From Pseudomonas sp. Os17 (GTDB lineage: Bacteria > Pseudomonadota > Gammaproteobacteria > Pseudomonadales > Pseudomonadaceae), in contig NZ_AP014627.1 in the NCBI RefSeq assembly GCF_001547895.1, forward strand, positions 685,501 through 749,500: a DNA stretch of 64,000 nt, written 5' to 3'. Positions 11,501 to 17,229 of this stretch are shown piece by piece. The notes beneath the pieces were generated by a model. The model was not told the origin of the DNA and made no database searches. It saw only the letters and a program-made list of their open reading frames with translations. The translations under genes and the position numbers were made by a program. Every line of letters starts with the position of its first letter. The stretch's first letter is position 1.

Positions 11501-12162
11501 TGGTCAACGGTGCGATGCAGACCGGCTCCGATTCCTTCATGCAGGCCTACAACCCCGAGCACGGGATTCTCGGCGACTTGGTCGAGTCGCTGTGGGATGT
11601 GGCGCTGGGCGGGACGGTGCGCTCTGGTAACGCCCAGCAGTTGCACGATTTCTTCCAGGCCGGGATCAAGGATGAGTACAAGCTGGACGTTGCCGGCCAC
11701 AGCCAGGGCGGTCTGTTGACCTACCGGGCTATTTCCGGCCTGGATTTCAACCTCAATGGCCAGGTCGGGAGCATCCAGTTGTCCGGCGCCCCAGTGGGTT
11801 CCAAGAGCTTCTTTGAAGCCGCCGATGCCGCCGGATTCGATATCGGCAACGGCGCCTTCTTCCAGGTCAACCGTCCGGGGTCGAAGACCTTTTTCGGCAT
11901 GTTGCCGGTCACCGATACCGTGTCGGATCTGCTGGGGCAGAACTTCACGCACTCGTCCGACCCGGTGGCTCGTTTCTTCGGTTCGCTGGCGACCAGCACC
12001 TCGTTGATGGGAGTGGATAGCCCGCACTCGAACTACCTGTGTGTTGCCAAGGGCATGTGCGGTGATGCGCCCAATGCGCTGCAGGACCAGTTCAAGAAGA
12101 ATCCCCGGTACATTGAACCTACGTTCATCGATGCCAATGGCAAGGACACTATCCGCAGATGA
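2539..12162 (+). CDS. TpsA giant exoprotein: filamentous hemagglutinin / CdiA-like with C-terminal lipase-like domain
   Basis: About 3207 residues from the start at 2539, chosen because a GGA lies 10 bases upstream; an ATG at 2524 would add five residues and has no ribosome site. Layout: extended signal peptide (1-30); TPS secretion domain with N-P-H-G-I-T (139-144) and a C-x-x-C (145, 148); about 1,000 residues of degenerate N-x-x-G-x-[IL] hemagglutinin repeats; an insertion near 1350-1760; then A-G-R-D-[IV] repeats with two Q-K-K-K-G-S-[WF]-G blocks. A conserved hinge, T-V-G-A-G-T-I-T-V-R-N-D (near 2785) to T-D-L-Y-V-S (near 2825), precedes a ~370-residue tail. The tail has G-H-S-Q-G (Ser3055), a D-T-V-S acid candidate (Asp3126) and S-P-H-S-N-Y (His3163), an alpha/beta-hydrolase triad pattern. 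There is no VENN motif. I infer a contact-dependent lipase toxin; a hydrolase acting on the cell's own surface is the alternative. Confidence 0.92.
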   Translation: MDVRKPFAQCIALSLSGILFLNPIVSVAAGLTLDPAAGGNATIGAAGNGVPIVNINAANGAGLSHNKFSEYNVGSNGLILNNATGSTQNTQLGGYIIGNPNLKGQAAQVILNEVTGSNRSKLAGYTEVAGQSARVIVANPHGITCNGCGFINTPRATLTTGKPVIEGQKLDRFQVDGGDISIEGAGLNASNIDQFDLITRSTKLNADLYAKKLNVITGRNDVKADDLSVTARDADASAKPELAIDSSALGGMYAGAIRLVGTEKGVGVNMSGEMAASTGDIQIDANGKVTVAGMGANQAIAIKAQSIDLKGKAYAGTEATLQAKEQIEVGTSLAARDQVRVVDAGQLVNHGIIEAGVNSDNSRNDQGVVKLNADNLENRGNVLASGNLQLTARQTLNNQNGVIQGPKVEVKAARLVNQGEQARVLAHNELVLTTPAIANLGGLIRFGERQAASLTLDSLNNNGGRLEVAGAELTLNAREVSNRQGSMIADQIDISAERLDNQQGLIGASQGSATFKVSEQLNNNGGRLQAQTLLETQGGELLNQGGKLLADQIKVTGKRLDNSQKGLISAEKGALQVSLDQDLVNADGKLQATSLLNLKAGSVDNRGGTLIAPQLTLNSGGKLGNQGGTLTADALELHTADIDNQGGLLQGKDSLLLDARDLANQQGQVIGDVLSANLDSLSQNQAGVLSAETGKLTLTVKQHLNNALGHLQAKTGDVQIVSGSLNNQGGVVVGNHLLLTNTGLLDNRGGQLAGDRLTVTTQRLDNQAGGLLAAGRDGLHLTLTADGATPGQLLNSQGRLQSDGHLQIDGGQLNNSGGVLLGTSLGIDAAGLDNSAKGAVVANQGALELNLNQGALNNNAGVIDAGEQALRVTQGGQLDNQGGTLKGKRLEVEGAALDNRQGQLLAGSDGLNLVAGGLNNAQGMILVKDGHGEVALGQGTLDNRGGTLQGATLGVTAGAVDNSALNGKAGLISSQAGALKLVVDRLTNQAGKLYANGLLSSTGQTLDNRFGGEVSARQLDLNVAASLYNQGGLVESGNSLLLVGGNLDNSSGGRVRALAGEQSRITLGGVLNNQGGTLALGSSAFALNAGQLNNIGGSIEHAGSGLFKLDLGALSGFQGRITGLGHGDWDVAAVDRSGLMQLNGTLDLSTGGDLNLSAGDRIASASGLRVGAATLNNSGELASDGYLTLDLRGNLNNSGLLSSRGKLTVGAGDLNQYGGRIASGGDSELNLRGTLDNLGRLIASQNLYVSAAQINNRGTLGALGQMQLRSGNGITTSADTLIYSGGDMLLRGNTLSNSYGDIYSAGNLSFAALDGGRASLLSNRSGTIESEGDMNLNMALLQNAMDKYQVGETITQRNIVINCTDCSGDHHTATYIVNTTYEGTMGEHSAGARLVSNRDLTISADTVENDQSLIAANRDVSITANYLYNRGLTLDKRVDSISYFLHGVSQGAFRAAERATLAWNAANANRAPGQQDPLPTEVTQYPIYEPASHTVITPGTQTAYASTLQAGQRLHLQVSGTIENGVQTEQSRAQLTGQTLQNNLTQVGGQVITVNAQSSAAANQVAKDVQRIEKVAADGTTQVSFVPVDFSGVPFAAVDPTSLSSFRVPQGEYGLFVKSQNPQGRYLIETNPTFTDLSRFMSSDYMLGHLNYNTDQTWRRLGDGLYETRLIRDAVLAQTGQRFLAAGLTSDYDQYRYLMDNAIASKDQLQLSVGVSLTPAQVASLTHDIVWMETREVQGEKVLVPVLYLAQAETRNLRGGSLVQGRDMTLIAGGDLSNVGTLRASNDLSVNAGGSLYQGGLIEANERVSLMAQDSVRNALAGEIRGNQVSVTSIKGDIINDRTAVAVGYGSGSRTILDQGSQITARQQLDLSAGRDLSNLGQLASAGDAKLSAGRDIDLLAVQDHTFTQSAIRRGLVTHDTVQTLGSSVTTGGNLQLNAGRDLAVVASKVDAGHDLSLNAKRDIVIASAQDEQSSTSYQKKKGSWGKSKTTQSADSSTTNVASEISAGHDLMVNVSQDKDGRISLNGGRDVTVVGSQLKAGNDLLVGATRDVSLVSAQEQQDSSYSQKKKGSFGLNKSGNSRTSSSTTQVGSELSAGNDAVVIAGTNVNLSASSIEAKRDAEVRAGLIDKNGDINLMDAANTSSSQSDKYKSKVGLSSSGSFTSIASAKKSGQENTQSQSVGSVVSGGRDTTLQAARDVNMIGSTAAAERNLNVGAGRDVNVLAGSNSSDQSNWKSEKHVGLSLESDRNGVTAFLGSEALKQKSRNAEQTVAPSQLLAGQDATIKAGRDLTLEGSRVDAGRDINLQAGRDISIDAGKQTSIEERSKSRDRNGLTVNVSHNYGNTMDAIKGTGKGEDNTSKASSVLSTVDAINQFTSGPTTATHFGTASQSSSSRQEVHSNSPASLGAGRDISAVAGNDINIRGGQFDAGRDITLVGRDINVDVARGSISEESKSARSQGGINGQSGGGSARAGIGGSNGVASEQMSQGTNTPSVFLAGRDVSLEARNNLTLIGTQVQAGRDIDLGAGNDLTIRAAQNDSSSESSRHSGGGEVGLAVGGKDFISVYASVDMGKGQLDRDNQRQQNANLVAGDQLRFSSGKDTTIAGATLRGGEVIGRVGGDLTVSSVPDTGKVSGKELDASVTVSIGLGGGGSVSGSLGVGKTTGTTNWVQEQTSITGKNGVDIRTEKHTQLDGALVAADNGNLKLDTGTLGFRDISGQDKEHSYYVNAGGTFGWGGGDGAKSTGGKEVAFTNDKSQEGKGKTGASGWSVSGYDYRKEREQEVRATVGAGTITVRNDAKTGADSTAGLNRDVSQAYEITKDKEKRTDLYVSQSSLESVSHPIQTLNQWKEGMKNYGKNASGIFTQFGDLSKAADQVVADNPSLLPLAWIPGLLETVLDKAGKYTGGVMPGVENHGGLITQVPALITGDMRFYRVETKYQYESDGKTIKVDPVSGKPMIENVQKLMEIERPDGDGAVFTNGIQNSLMAALVNGAMQTGSDSFMQAYNPEHGILGDLVESLWDVALGGTVRSGNAQQLHDFFQAGIKDEYKLDVAGHSQGGLLTYRAISGLDFNLNGQVGSIQLSGAPVGSKSFFEAADAAGFDIGNGAFFQVNRPGSKTFFGMLPVTDTVSDLLGQNFTHSSDPVARFFGSLATSTSLMGVDSPHSNYLCVAKGMCGDAPNALQDQFKKNPRYIEPTFIDANGKDTIRR

Positions 12163-13010
12163 GGGGTAGTCCAAGTGTGGTGGTGGGGCTGGCATTGCTG
12201 CTCGGGGGATGCCTGAACCTCCCCGCCAAGCCGCAGGAGCGACGCACCGAACAGCGCATGTTGTGTAGCGAAGGGGCCAAGCGAGTGACCTTGCCCCAGC
12301 GTTTCTCTTTCGACCTGCCTGAACCGTTCCGGCACACAGAATGCGGTACGCTCATGGGCGGTTTCTACTACGACAGAATCAGCGACAGCCTGTCTGTCGC
12401 TACTGAGGGGACCTTCGCCTATGGCGATGTTCAGGTATCGGCGTCTTCGCTGTACATGAAGGTCAGCAGTTTTCTCGACGGTGAGGGTTATGGGCTGATG
12501 TATCCCCACGACGCCTTTCTCCAGGGCAAGCTGGCTGCATTGGCTTTGCCCGGCAGTGGTGCCAAACCCCGTGAAGTGGATTGGGTCACCCGGGGCAGCT
12601 ACCAGTGCCTGCGTTTCTATGAGCACTGGCAGGGGCCTGCTGTGGGGCTCTGGGAGGATGAGGTCAGGTATTGGTGCTGGGAAGGGGAAAGCGGCCTTAC
12701 TCAACCGTTCTATGTACATGCCGGGCAACGTCTGGCTTTGGGCGCCAAGGGTTACGATCTGGATCGGACCTTTATCCTGCCGTTCTTTGACAGCTTGCAG
12801 ATCAAGCGTCTGGCACCTTCGGCTCTGGCTCAGGTACAAAGCCGGCTCCAGGCTGTTTGTGTCCGCGGCAAGGCTCGTTATGACCGGGGAAGTGCCTGGG
12901 GCAGCGACTATCCGGACAAGCGCCTGACCCTGACCCGCCTGCACTACTGCGGCTATGACGTGCCGCTGCCCGACCTTTCAGCCCCGGTGCCTGGGGCTAA
13001 AACCGACTGA
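12159..13010 (+). CDS. putative lipoprotein, candidate immunity protein for the TpsA lipase domain
   Basis: 283 residues of no family I recognise. The N-terminus is a short hydrophobic signal ending in a lipobox L-L-L-G-G-C (Cys18), so it should be lipidated; Leu at +2 predicts outer-membrane retention facing the periplasm. Six further cysteines are spread through the chain. Its ATG overlaps the tpsA stop (ATGA, 12159-12162), indicating translational coupling. Secreted lipases of interbacterial competition systems, such as the Tle effectors of type VI secretion, are commonly paired with periplasmic or lipoprotein inhibitors, so position plus localisation suggest immunity. That is inference: nothing in the sequence itself shows inhibitor activity, and it could instead assist TpsA maturation. 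Confidence 0.75.
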   Translation: MRGSPSVVVGLALLLGGCLNLPAKPQERRTEQRMLCSEGAKRVTLPQRFSFDLPEPFRHTECGTLMGGFYYDRISDSLSVATEGTFAYGDVQVSASSLYMKVSSFLDGEGYGLMYPHDAFLQGKLAALALPGSGAKPREVDWVTRGSYQCLRFYEHWQGPAVGLWEDEVRYWCWEGESGLTQPFYVHAGQRLALGAKGYDLDRTFILPFFDSLQIKRLAPSALAQVQSRLQAVCVRGKARYDRGSAWGSDYPDKRLTLTRLHYCGYDVPLPDLSAPVPGAKTD

Positions 13011-13134
13011 ACCTTCGTCCGTCACGACACTCCAGTACCCTGTAAGCCCGCGTCCTTAAGGCGCCTGCCACTATTCCTCGGGGGTGAAGGCTGGCAGACT
13101 GCCGGTCTTTTCCCGCTGTTTGTCTTGAGGCTAT

Positions 13135-14145
13135 ATGCCAGCGTTTTCACAGCGTCATCTGTTGTTCATCAGTTGGATCATCATCTTCGGTGGCCTGTTG
13201 CTGGCCTTGCCCTTGCGTCTGTTACCCAGCCTGCTGGCGGGGCTGTTGGTGTTCGAGCTGGTCAACATGCTCACCCCGCAATTGCAGCGGCTGATCGAGG
13301 GCCGGCGGGCGCGCTGGCTGGCGGTGGCGCTGCTGGGCACGCTGGTGGTCAGTCTGTTGACCCTGCTGTTCGCCGGGGCCATCAGTTTCCTGTTGCATGA
13401 AGCGGAGAACCCTGGCGCCTCGCTGGGCAAGTTCATGGTGGTGGTGGACAAGGCCCGGGGCCAGTTGCCGCCGTTCCTCGACGCCTACCTGCCGGCCAGC
13501 GCCGCGGAGTTCCAGGCCGCCATCGGCGCCTGGGCCAGCAAGCACTTGAGCGAGTTGCAGTTGGTGGGCAAGGACGCGGCGCACATGTTCGTGACCCTGC
13601 TGATCGGCATGGTCCTGGGGGCGATCATCGCCCTGCAGCGCATCCCCGACCTGACCAAGCGCAAGCCCCTGGCAGCGGCGTTGTTCGATCGCCTGCACCT
13701 GCTGGTCCAGGCGTTTCGCAACATCGTCTTCGCGCAGATCAAGATCTCCCTGCTCAACACCTTCTTCACCGGGATCTTCCTGGCGCTGATCCTGCCGCTG
13801 TTCGGGGTCAAGCTGCCGCTGACCAAGACCCTGATCGTGCTGACCTTCCTGCTGGGCCTGTTGCCGGTGATCGGCAACCTGATCTCCAACACCCTGATCA
13901 CCATCGTCGGGCTGTCGCTGTCGATCTGGGTGGCCGTGGCGGCGCTGGGCTACCTGATCTTTATCCACAAACTGGAATACTTCCTCAACGCGCGGATTGT
14001 CGGCGGGCAGATCAGTGCCAAGTCCTGGGAACTGCTCCTGGCGATGCTGGTGTTCGAGGCCGCCTTCGGCCTGCCCGGGGTGGTGGCGGGACCGATCTAT
14101 TACGCCTACCTGAAGAGCGAATTGAAGCTAGCGGGCCTGGTTTAA
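13135..14145 (+). CDS. AI-2E family transporter (PerM/YdiK-type membrane protein)
   Basis: 336-residue integral membrane protein. Two close N-terminal hydrophobic segments, a third near residue 65-85, a soluble loop (about 90-145), then a set of strong helices with the family-typical T-x-x-L-G-L-L-P-V-I-G-N-L-I-S-N segment near residues 238-253 and a C-terminal G-P-I-Y-Y-A-Y-L-K-S-E-L. This is the AI-2E/UPF0118 family, whose members have been linked to autoinducer-2 export or to ion transport; the substrate here cannot be told. A GAGG lies just ahead of the ATG. It converges on the Hsp70 gene, with a palindromic repeat between the two stop codons. Confidence 0.9.
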   Translation: MPAFSQRHLLFISWIIIFGGLLLALPLRLLPSLLAGLLVFELVNMLTPQLQRLIEGRRARWLAVALLGTLVVSLLTLLFAGAISFLLHEAENPGASLGKFMVVVDKARGQLPPFLDAYLPASAAEFQAAIGAWASKHLSELQLVGKDAAHMFVTLLIGMVLGAIIALQRIPDLTKRKPLAAALFDRLHLLVQAFRNIVFAQIKISLLNTFFTGIFLALILPLFGVKLPLTKTLIVLTFLLGLLPVIGNLISNTLITIVGLSLSIWVAVAALGYLIFIHKLEYFLNARIVGGQISAKSWELLLAMLVFEAAFGLPGVVAGPIYYAYLKSELKLAGLV

Positions 14146-14156
14146 CAGCAGCCGCC

Positions 14157-14218
14157 AGCTTGCAGCTTCAAGCCGCAAGCTACAGCCGATCCCGCTCTTG
14201 CCTTTACTTGCGGCTTGC
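14157..14218. repeat. palindromic repeat, AGCTTGC family
   Basis: AGCTTGCAGC (14157-14166) and GCCGCAAGCT (14172-14181) form a hairpin with one mismatch, followed by a related ACTTGCGGCTTGCCGCTG unit. The same words recur at 20.2, 23.6 and 54.4 kb. It lies between convergent stop codons and may serve as a bidirectional terminator. Confidence 0.7.
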
Positions 14219-14226
14219 CGCTGCCC

Positions 14227-15492
14227 TTATCCGTAGCGCTTCTTGGCTTCGATGGCCAGGCCGCTGCCGATGCTGCCGAAGATGTTGCCTTCCACATGCC
14301 GGGCGTTGGGCAGCATGGCCGCCACGCTCTGGCGCAGCGCCGGAATGCCGCTGGAGCCGCCGGTGAAGAACACCGTGTCGACCTGGGCCACACCAACATT
14401 GGCGTCGCTCAACAGTTGGGTGACGCTGGTGCGGATGCGCTCCAGCAAACCGTCGATGGAGGATTCGAACAGGGCCCGGCTCAGGTCGACGCTGAGGTCG
14501 CGCTCGATGCGGTCCAGGGCCACCAGGCGGTTCTCGGCGTGGGTCAGCTGGATCTTGGTTTCTTCCACTTCCATGGCCAGCCAGTGCCCGGCGCGCTGTT
14601 CGATCAGTTTGAACAGGCGGTCGATGCCGCCGGTGTCTTCGATGTCGTAGCGCATGCTGCCCAGGGCCAGCTGGGACTTTTGCGAGTACACCGAGTTGAT
14701 GGTGTGCCAGGTCGCCAGGTTCATGTGGTGGCTGGTGGGCATGTAGGCGCCGCTCTTCATCCGGCTGCCGTAGCCGAACAGCGGCATCACGCCCTGCAGG
14801 CTCAACTGCTTGTCGAAGTCGGTGCCGCCGACGTGCACGCCGCCGGTGGCGAGGATGTCGTCGTGACGGTTATCGACTCCACGGCGCTCGGGGGACAGGC
14901 GCACCAGGGAGAAGTCCGAAGTACCGCCGCCGATGTCGACGATCAGTACCAGCTCTTCGCGTTCGATGGTGGACTCGTAGTCGAAGGCCGCGGCGATCGG
15001 TTCGTACTGGAAGGACACGTCCTTGAAGCCGATCTTGCGCGCCACTTCCACCAGGGTGTCTTCGGCTTCCTGGTCGGCGGCGGCATCGTCATCGACGAAG
15101 AACACCGGGCGGCCCAGTACCACTTGCTCGAATTCCCGACCGGCGGTGGCTTCGGCGCGGCTTTTCAACTGGCCGATGAACAGCCCCAAGAGGTCCTTGA
15201 ACGGCATGGCGGTGCCCAGCACGCTGGTGTCGTGCTTGATCAGCTTGGAGCCCAGCAGGCTTTTCAGCGAGCGCATCAGCCGGCCTTCGTAGCCTTCCAG
15301 GTACTCGTGCAGCGCCAGGCGGCCGTACACCGGACGGCGTTCCTCGATATTGAAGAACACCACCGAAGGCAGGGTGATCTTGTCGTCCTCCAGGGCGATC
15401 AGCGTCTCCTCGCCGGGGCGCAGCCAGCCGACGGTGGAGTTGGAGGTACCGAAGTCAATGCCGCAGGCCCGGGCCGGGGTGGCGTTGTTCAT
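14227..15492 (-). CDS. Hsp70-family protein (YegD-like, ATPase domain only)
   Basis: 421 residues from the ATG at 15492, chosen because the Hsp70 fold begins at once (C-G-I-D-F-G-T-S-N-S, the phosphate-1 loop). Further ATPase motifs are visible: Y-E-P-I-A-A-A-F-D-Y, the phosphate-2 loop V-D-I-G-G-G-T-S-D-F-S, and the adenosine motif F-F-T-G-G-S-S-G-I-P. The protein stops after the nucleotide-binding domain, without the substrate-binding beta-sandwich and lid of DnaK, as in E. coli YegD. It faces the cbpA-cbpM pair across a 298-base divergent gap, suggesting a shared chaperone context. Client and function are unknown. Confidence 0.9.
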   Translation of the reverse strand: MNNATPARACGIDFGTSNSTVGWLRPGEETLIALEDDKITLPSVVFFNIEERRPVYGRLALHEYLEGYEGRLMRSLKSLLGSKLIKHDTSVLGTAMPFKDLLGLFIGQLKSRAEATAGREFEQVVLGRPVFFVDDDAAADQEAEDTLVEVARKIGFKDVSFQYEPIAAAFDYESTIEREELVLIVDIGGGTSDFSLVRLSPERRGVDNRHDDILATGGVHVGGTDFDKQLSLQGVMPLFGYGSRMKSGAYMPTSHHMNLATWHTINSVYSQKSQLALGSMRYDIEDTGGIDRLFKLIEQRAGHWLAMEVEETKIQLTHAENRLVALDRIERDLSVDLSRALFESSIDGLLERIRTSVTQLLSDANVGVAQVDTVFFTGGSSGIPALRQSVAAMLPNARHVEGNIFGSIGSGLAIEAKKRYG

Positions 15493-15587
15493 GTCTTTGG
15501 ATCCGGTGAAAAAAACGGCCGCGCAGCGTACGCCAGTCCTCGCGCGTTGCAAAGGCCGACCATGTGCTAAATCGCAACCCGTTGTGC

Positions 15588-15616
15588 CTTGAAAGACTAT
15601 CCTTGACCCCCAAACT
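15588..15616 (+). promoter_or_regulatory. sigma-32-like heat-shock promoter ahead of cbpA
   Basis: CTTGAAA (15588-15594), a 13-base spacer, then CCCCAAACT (15608-15616). The heat-shock consensus is CTTGAAA, a spacer of about 11-16 bases, then CCCCAT-N-T; the -35 is perfect and the -10 partial. It would give a leader of about 165 bases before cbpA. Read by eye; not tested against random occurrence. Confidence 0.6.
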
Positions 15617-15790
15617 TGCAGGCATGGGCCGAGCAGTCGTCCAGGGATCACAAGATCCGCCCGCGGCTGCCGATAAACTTCTGATGCGCCGTTCAGTCAG
15701 AGGATTGAGATTGATCAATTCTCATGCTGCCAGACCGAGCATGCTGTGCTGCACGCCGCGCGACTTTGATAACGGATGGTGATTCCCTCG

Positions 15791-16729
15791 ATGGACTTCA
15801 AAGACTATTACAAGATTCTCGGCGTGGAGCCGACAGCGGACGACAAGGCGATCAAGGCCGCCTATCGCAAGCTGGCGCGCAAATACCACCCCGACGTCAG
15901 TAAGGAAAAGGATGCCGAGGCCAAGTTCAAGGATGCCTCGGAAGCCTATGAGGCGCTGAAAAGCGCCGACAAGCGCGCCGAATACGACGACCTGCGCAAG
16001 TACGGTCAGCATGGCCAGCCCTTCCAGGGGCCGCCGGGCTGGCAGAGCCGTGGCGGCTTTGGCGGCGGCGACGGTGGTGATTTCTCGGACTTCTTCAGTT
16101 CGATCTTTGGTAACCGGGGGCCAGGATTCGGCGGCCCGGAACAGCGCCGCAGCAGCGGTCGTCGTGGACAGGATGTGGAAATGGAACTGCCGATCTTTCT
16201 TGAGGAAACCCTGTCGACCGAGTCGAAGAAGATCAGCTTCCAGGTGCCGCAGTACAACGCCGCCGGCCAGCACGTCAGCAACACCAGCAAGAGCCTGAAC
16301 GTGAAGATTCCTGCCGGGGTCACCGACGGCGAGCGCATCCGTCTCAAGGGCCAGGGCGCGCCGGGCGTGGGCGGCGGGGCCAATGGCGACCTGTACCTGA
16401 CCATTCGTTTTGCGCCGCACCCGAAATTCGATGTCGAAGGCGAAAACCTGATCATCACCCTGCCGCTGGCCCCTTGGGAGCTGGCGCTGGGCACCGAGGT
16501 CGCGGTCCCGACCCTGACCGGCAAGATCAACCTCAAGGTTCCGGCCGGCAGCCAGAACGGCCAGCGCATGCGCGCCAAGGGCCACGGTCTGCTGAACAAG
16601 GCCGGCCAGCGCGGCTACCTGTTCGTCCAGCTCAAGGCGGTGATGCCCAAGCACACCGGCGATGACGTCAAGGCCTTGTGGCAGGAGCTGGCGAAGAAGG
16701 CGGCGTTCGACCCCCGGGAAAATTTCTGA
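15791..16729 (+). CDS. cbpA: CbpA, DnaJ-like co-chaperone / curved-DNA-binding protein
   Basis: 312 residues from the ATG at 15791. The first 70 residues are a J domain with the diagnostic H-P-D at 33-35 (K-Y-H-P-D-V), followed by a Gly/Phe-rich stretch (about 80-125, ending in a G-R-R-G-Q-D-V-E junction) and the two DnaJ C-terminal beta domains. The cysteine-rich zinc domain of DnaJ is absent, which is what separates CbpA from DnaJ. It stimulates DnaK and, in E. coli, associates with nucleoid DNA in stationary phase. Its modulator gene cbpM follows after 23 bases, so the two are co-transcribed. An earlier in-frame start at 15776 would add five residues ahead of the J domain and is not favoured. 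Confidence 0.93.
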   Translation: MDFKDYYKILGVEPTADDKAIKAAYRKLARKYHPDVSKEKDAEAKFKDASEAYEALKSADKRAEYDDLRKYGQHGQPFQGPPGWQSRGGFGGGDGGDFSDFFSSIFGNRGPGFGGPEQRRSSGRRGQDVEMELPIFLEETLSTESKKISFQVPQYNAAGQHVSNTSKSLNVKIPAGVTDGERIRLKGQGAPGVGGGANGDLYLTIRFAPHPKFDVEGENLIITLPLAPWELALGTEVAVPTLTGKINLKVPAGSQNGQRMRAKGHGLLNKAGQRGYLFVQLKAVMPKHTGDDVKALWQELAKKAAFDPRENF

Positions 16730-16752
16730 TTCGACACTAGGAGGCGCCGATC

Positions 16753-17055
16753 ATGAGCACCCTGATCGTTCAGCTGGACATGGAAGAATTCTGTGAAGTG
16801 GCCGACCTGTCGGCGGCCTACGTGATCGAAATCGTCGAGCACGGCATCCTCGAACCTCAGGGGACGGCGCCCCAGAACTGGCGTTTCAGTGATGTCGAAC
16901 TGTCCCTGGCCAAGCGCGCGGCGAAGCTGCGCCGCGATCTGGACCTGGAGTGGGAAGGGGTCGCCCTGGCCCTGGACCTGCTGGATGAAGTGCGGCAACT
17001 GCGCGCCGAGAACCAGATGCTCAGGCAGCGCCTGGGCCGCCTGCTGCTGGACTGA
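16753..17055 (+). CDS. cbpM: CbpM, chaperone modulator
   Basis: 100-residue partner that binds the J domain of CbpA and inhibits it. The N-terminal half carries the MerR-like helix pattern seen in CbpM (E-F-C-E-V-A-D-L, I-V-E-H-G-I-L-E-P, N-W-R-F-S-D), and the C-terminal half is a Leu/Arg-rich coiled coil (L-L-D-E-V-R-Q-L-R-A-E-N). An ideal AGGAGG (16739-16744) lies 8 bases before the ATG. It is the second gene of the cbpA-cbpM unit and is followed by a long inverted repeat. Confidence 0.92.
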   Translation: MSTLIVQLDMEEFCEVADLSAAYVIEIVEHGILEPQGTAPQNWRFSDVELSLAKRAAKLRRDLDLEWEGVALALDLLDEVRQLRAENQMLRQRLGRLLLD

Positions 17056-17061
17056 TGACCT

Positions 17062-17202
17062 GTAGCCGCTGCCGAGCGCCAGCGAGGCTGCGACCGGGCG
17101 CGCAGCGACCGCAGAACCAGGCGACTGCGGTGTGTCAGGCAACATCGGGTTGCGAGGACTGCGTCCTCGCTCGCAGCTTCGCTGGCGCTCGGCAGCGGCT
17201 AC
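17062..17202. repeat. long inverted repeat (REP doublet) after cbpM
   Basis: Two 31-base arms (17062-17092 and 17172-17202) are inverted copies with a single mismatch, built on the core GCCGCTGCCGAGCGCCAGCG. The 79-base centre has its own short repeats. It sits between the convergent ends of cbpM and the histidine kinase gene and probably ends both transcripts. Confidence 0.8.
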
Positions 17203-17229
17203 CAAGAGCGCTAGCGTTTGTAACGTGCC

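Noticed and set aside
8233..12195. A 1320-residue open frame antisense to tpsA (and a 1004-residue one at 2338-5352)
   Set aside because: High-GC repetitive coding sequence opens the opposite strand. The products are Val/Gln/His/Ala-rich with no family motifs or ribosome sites, and the sense frame is clearly real.
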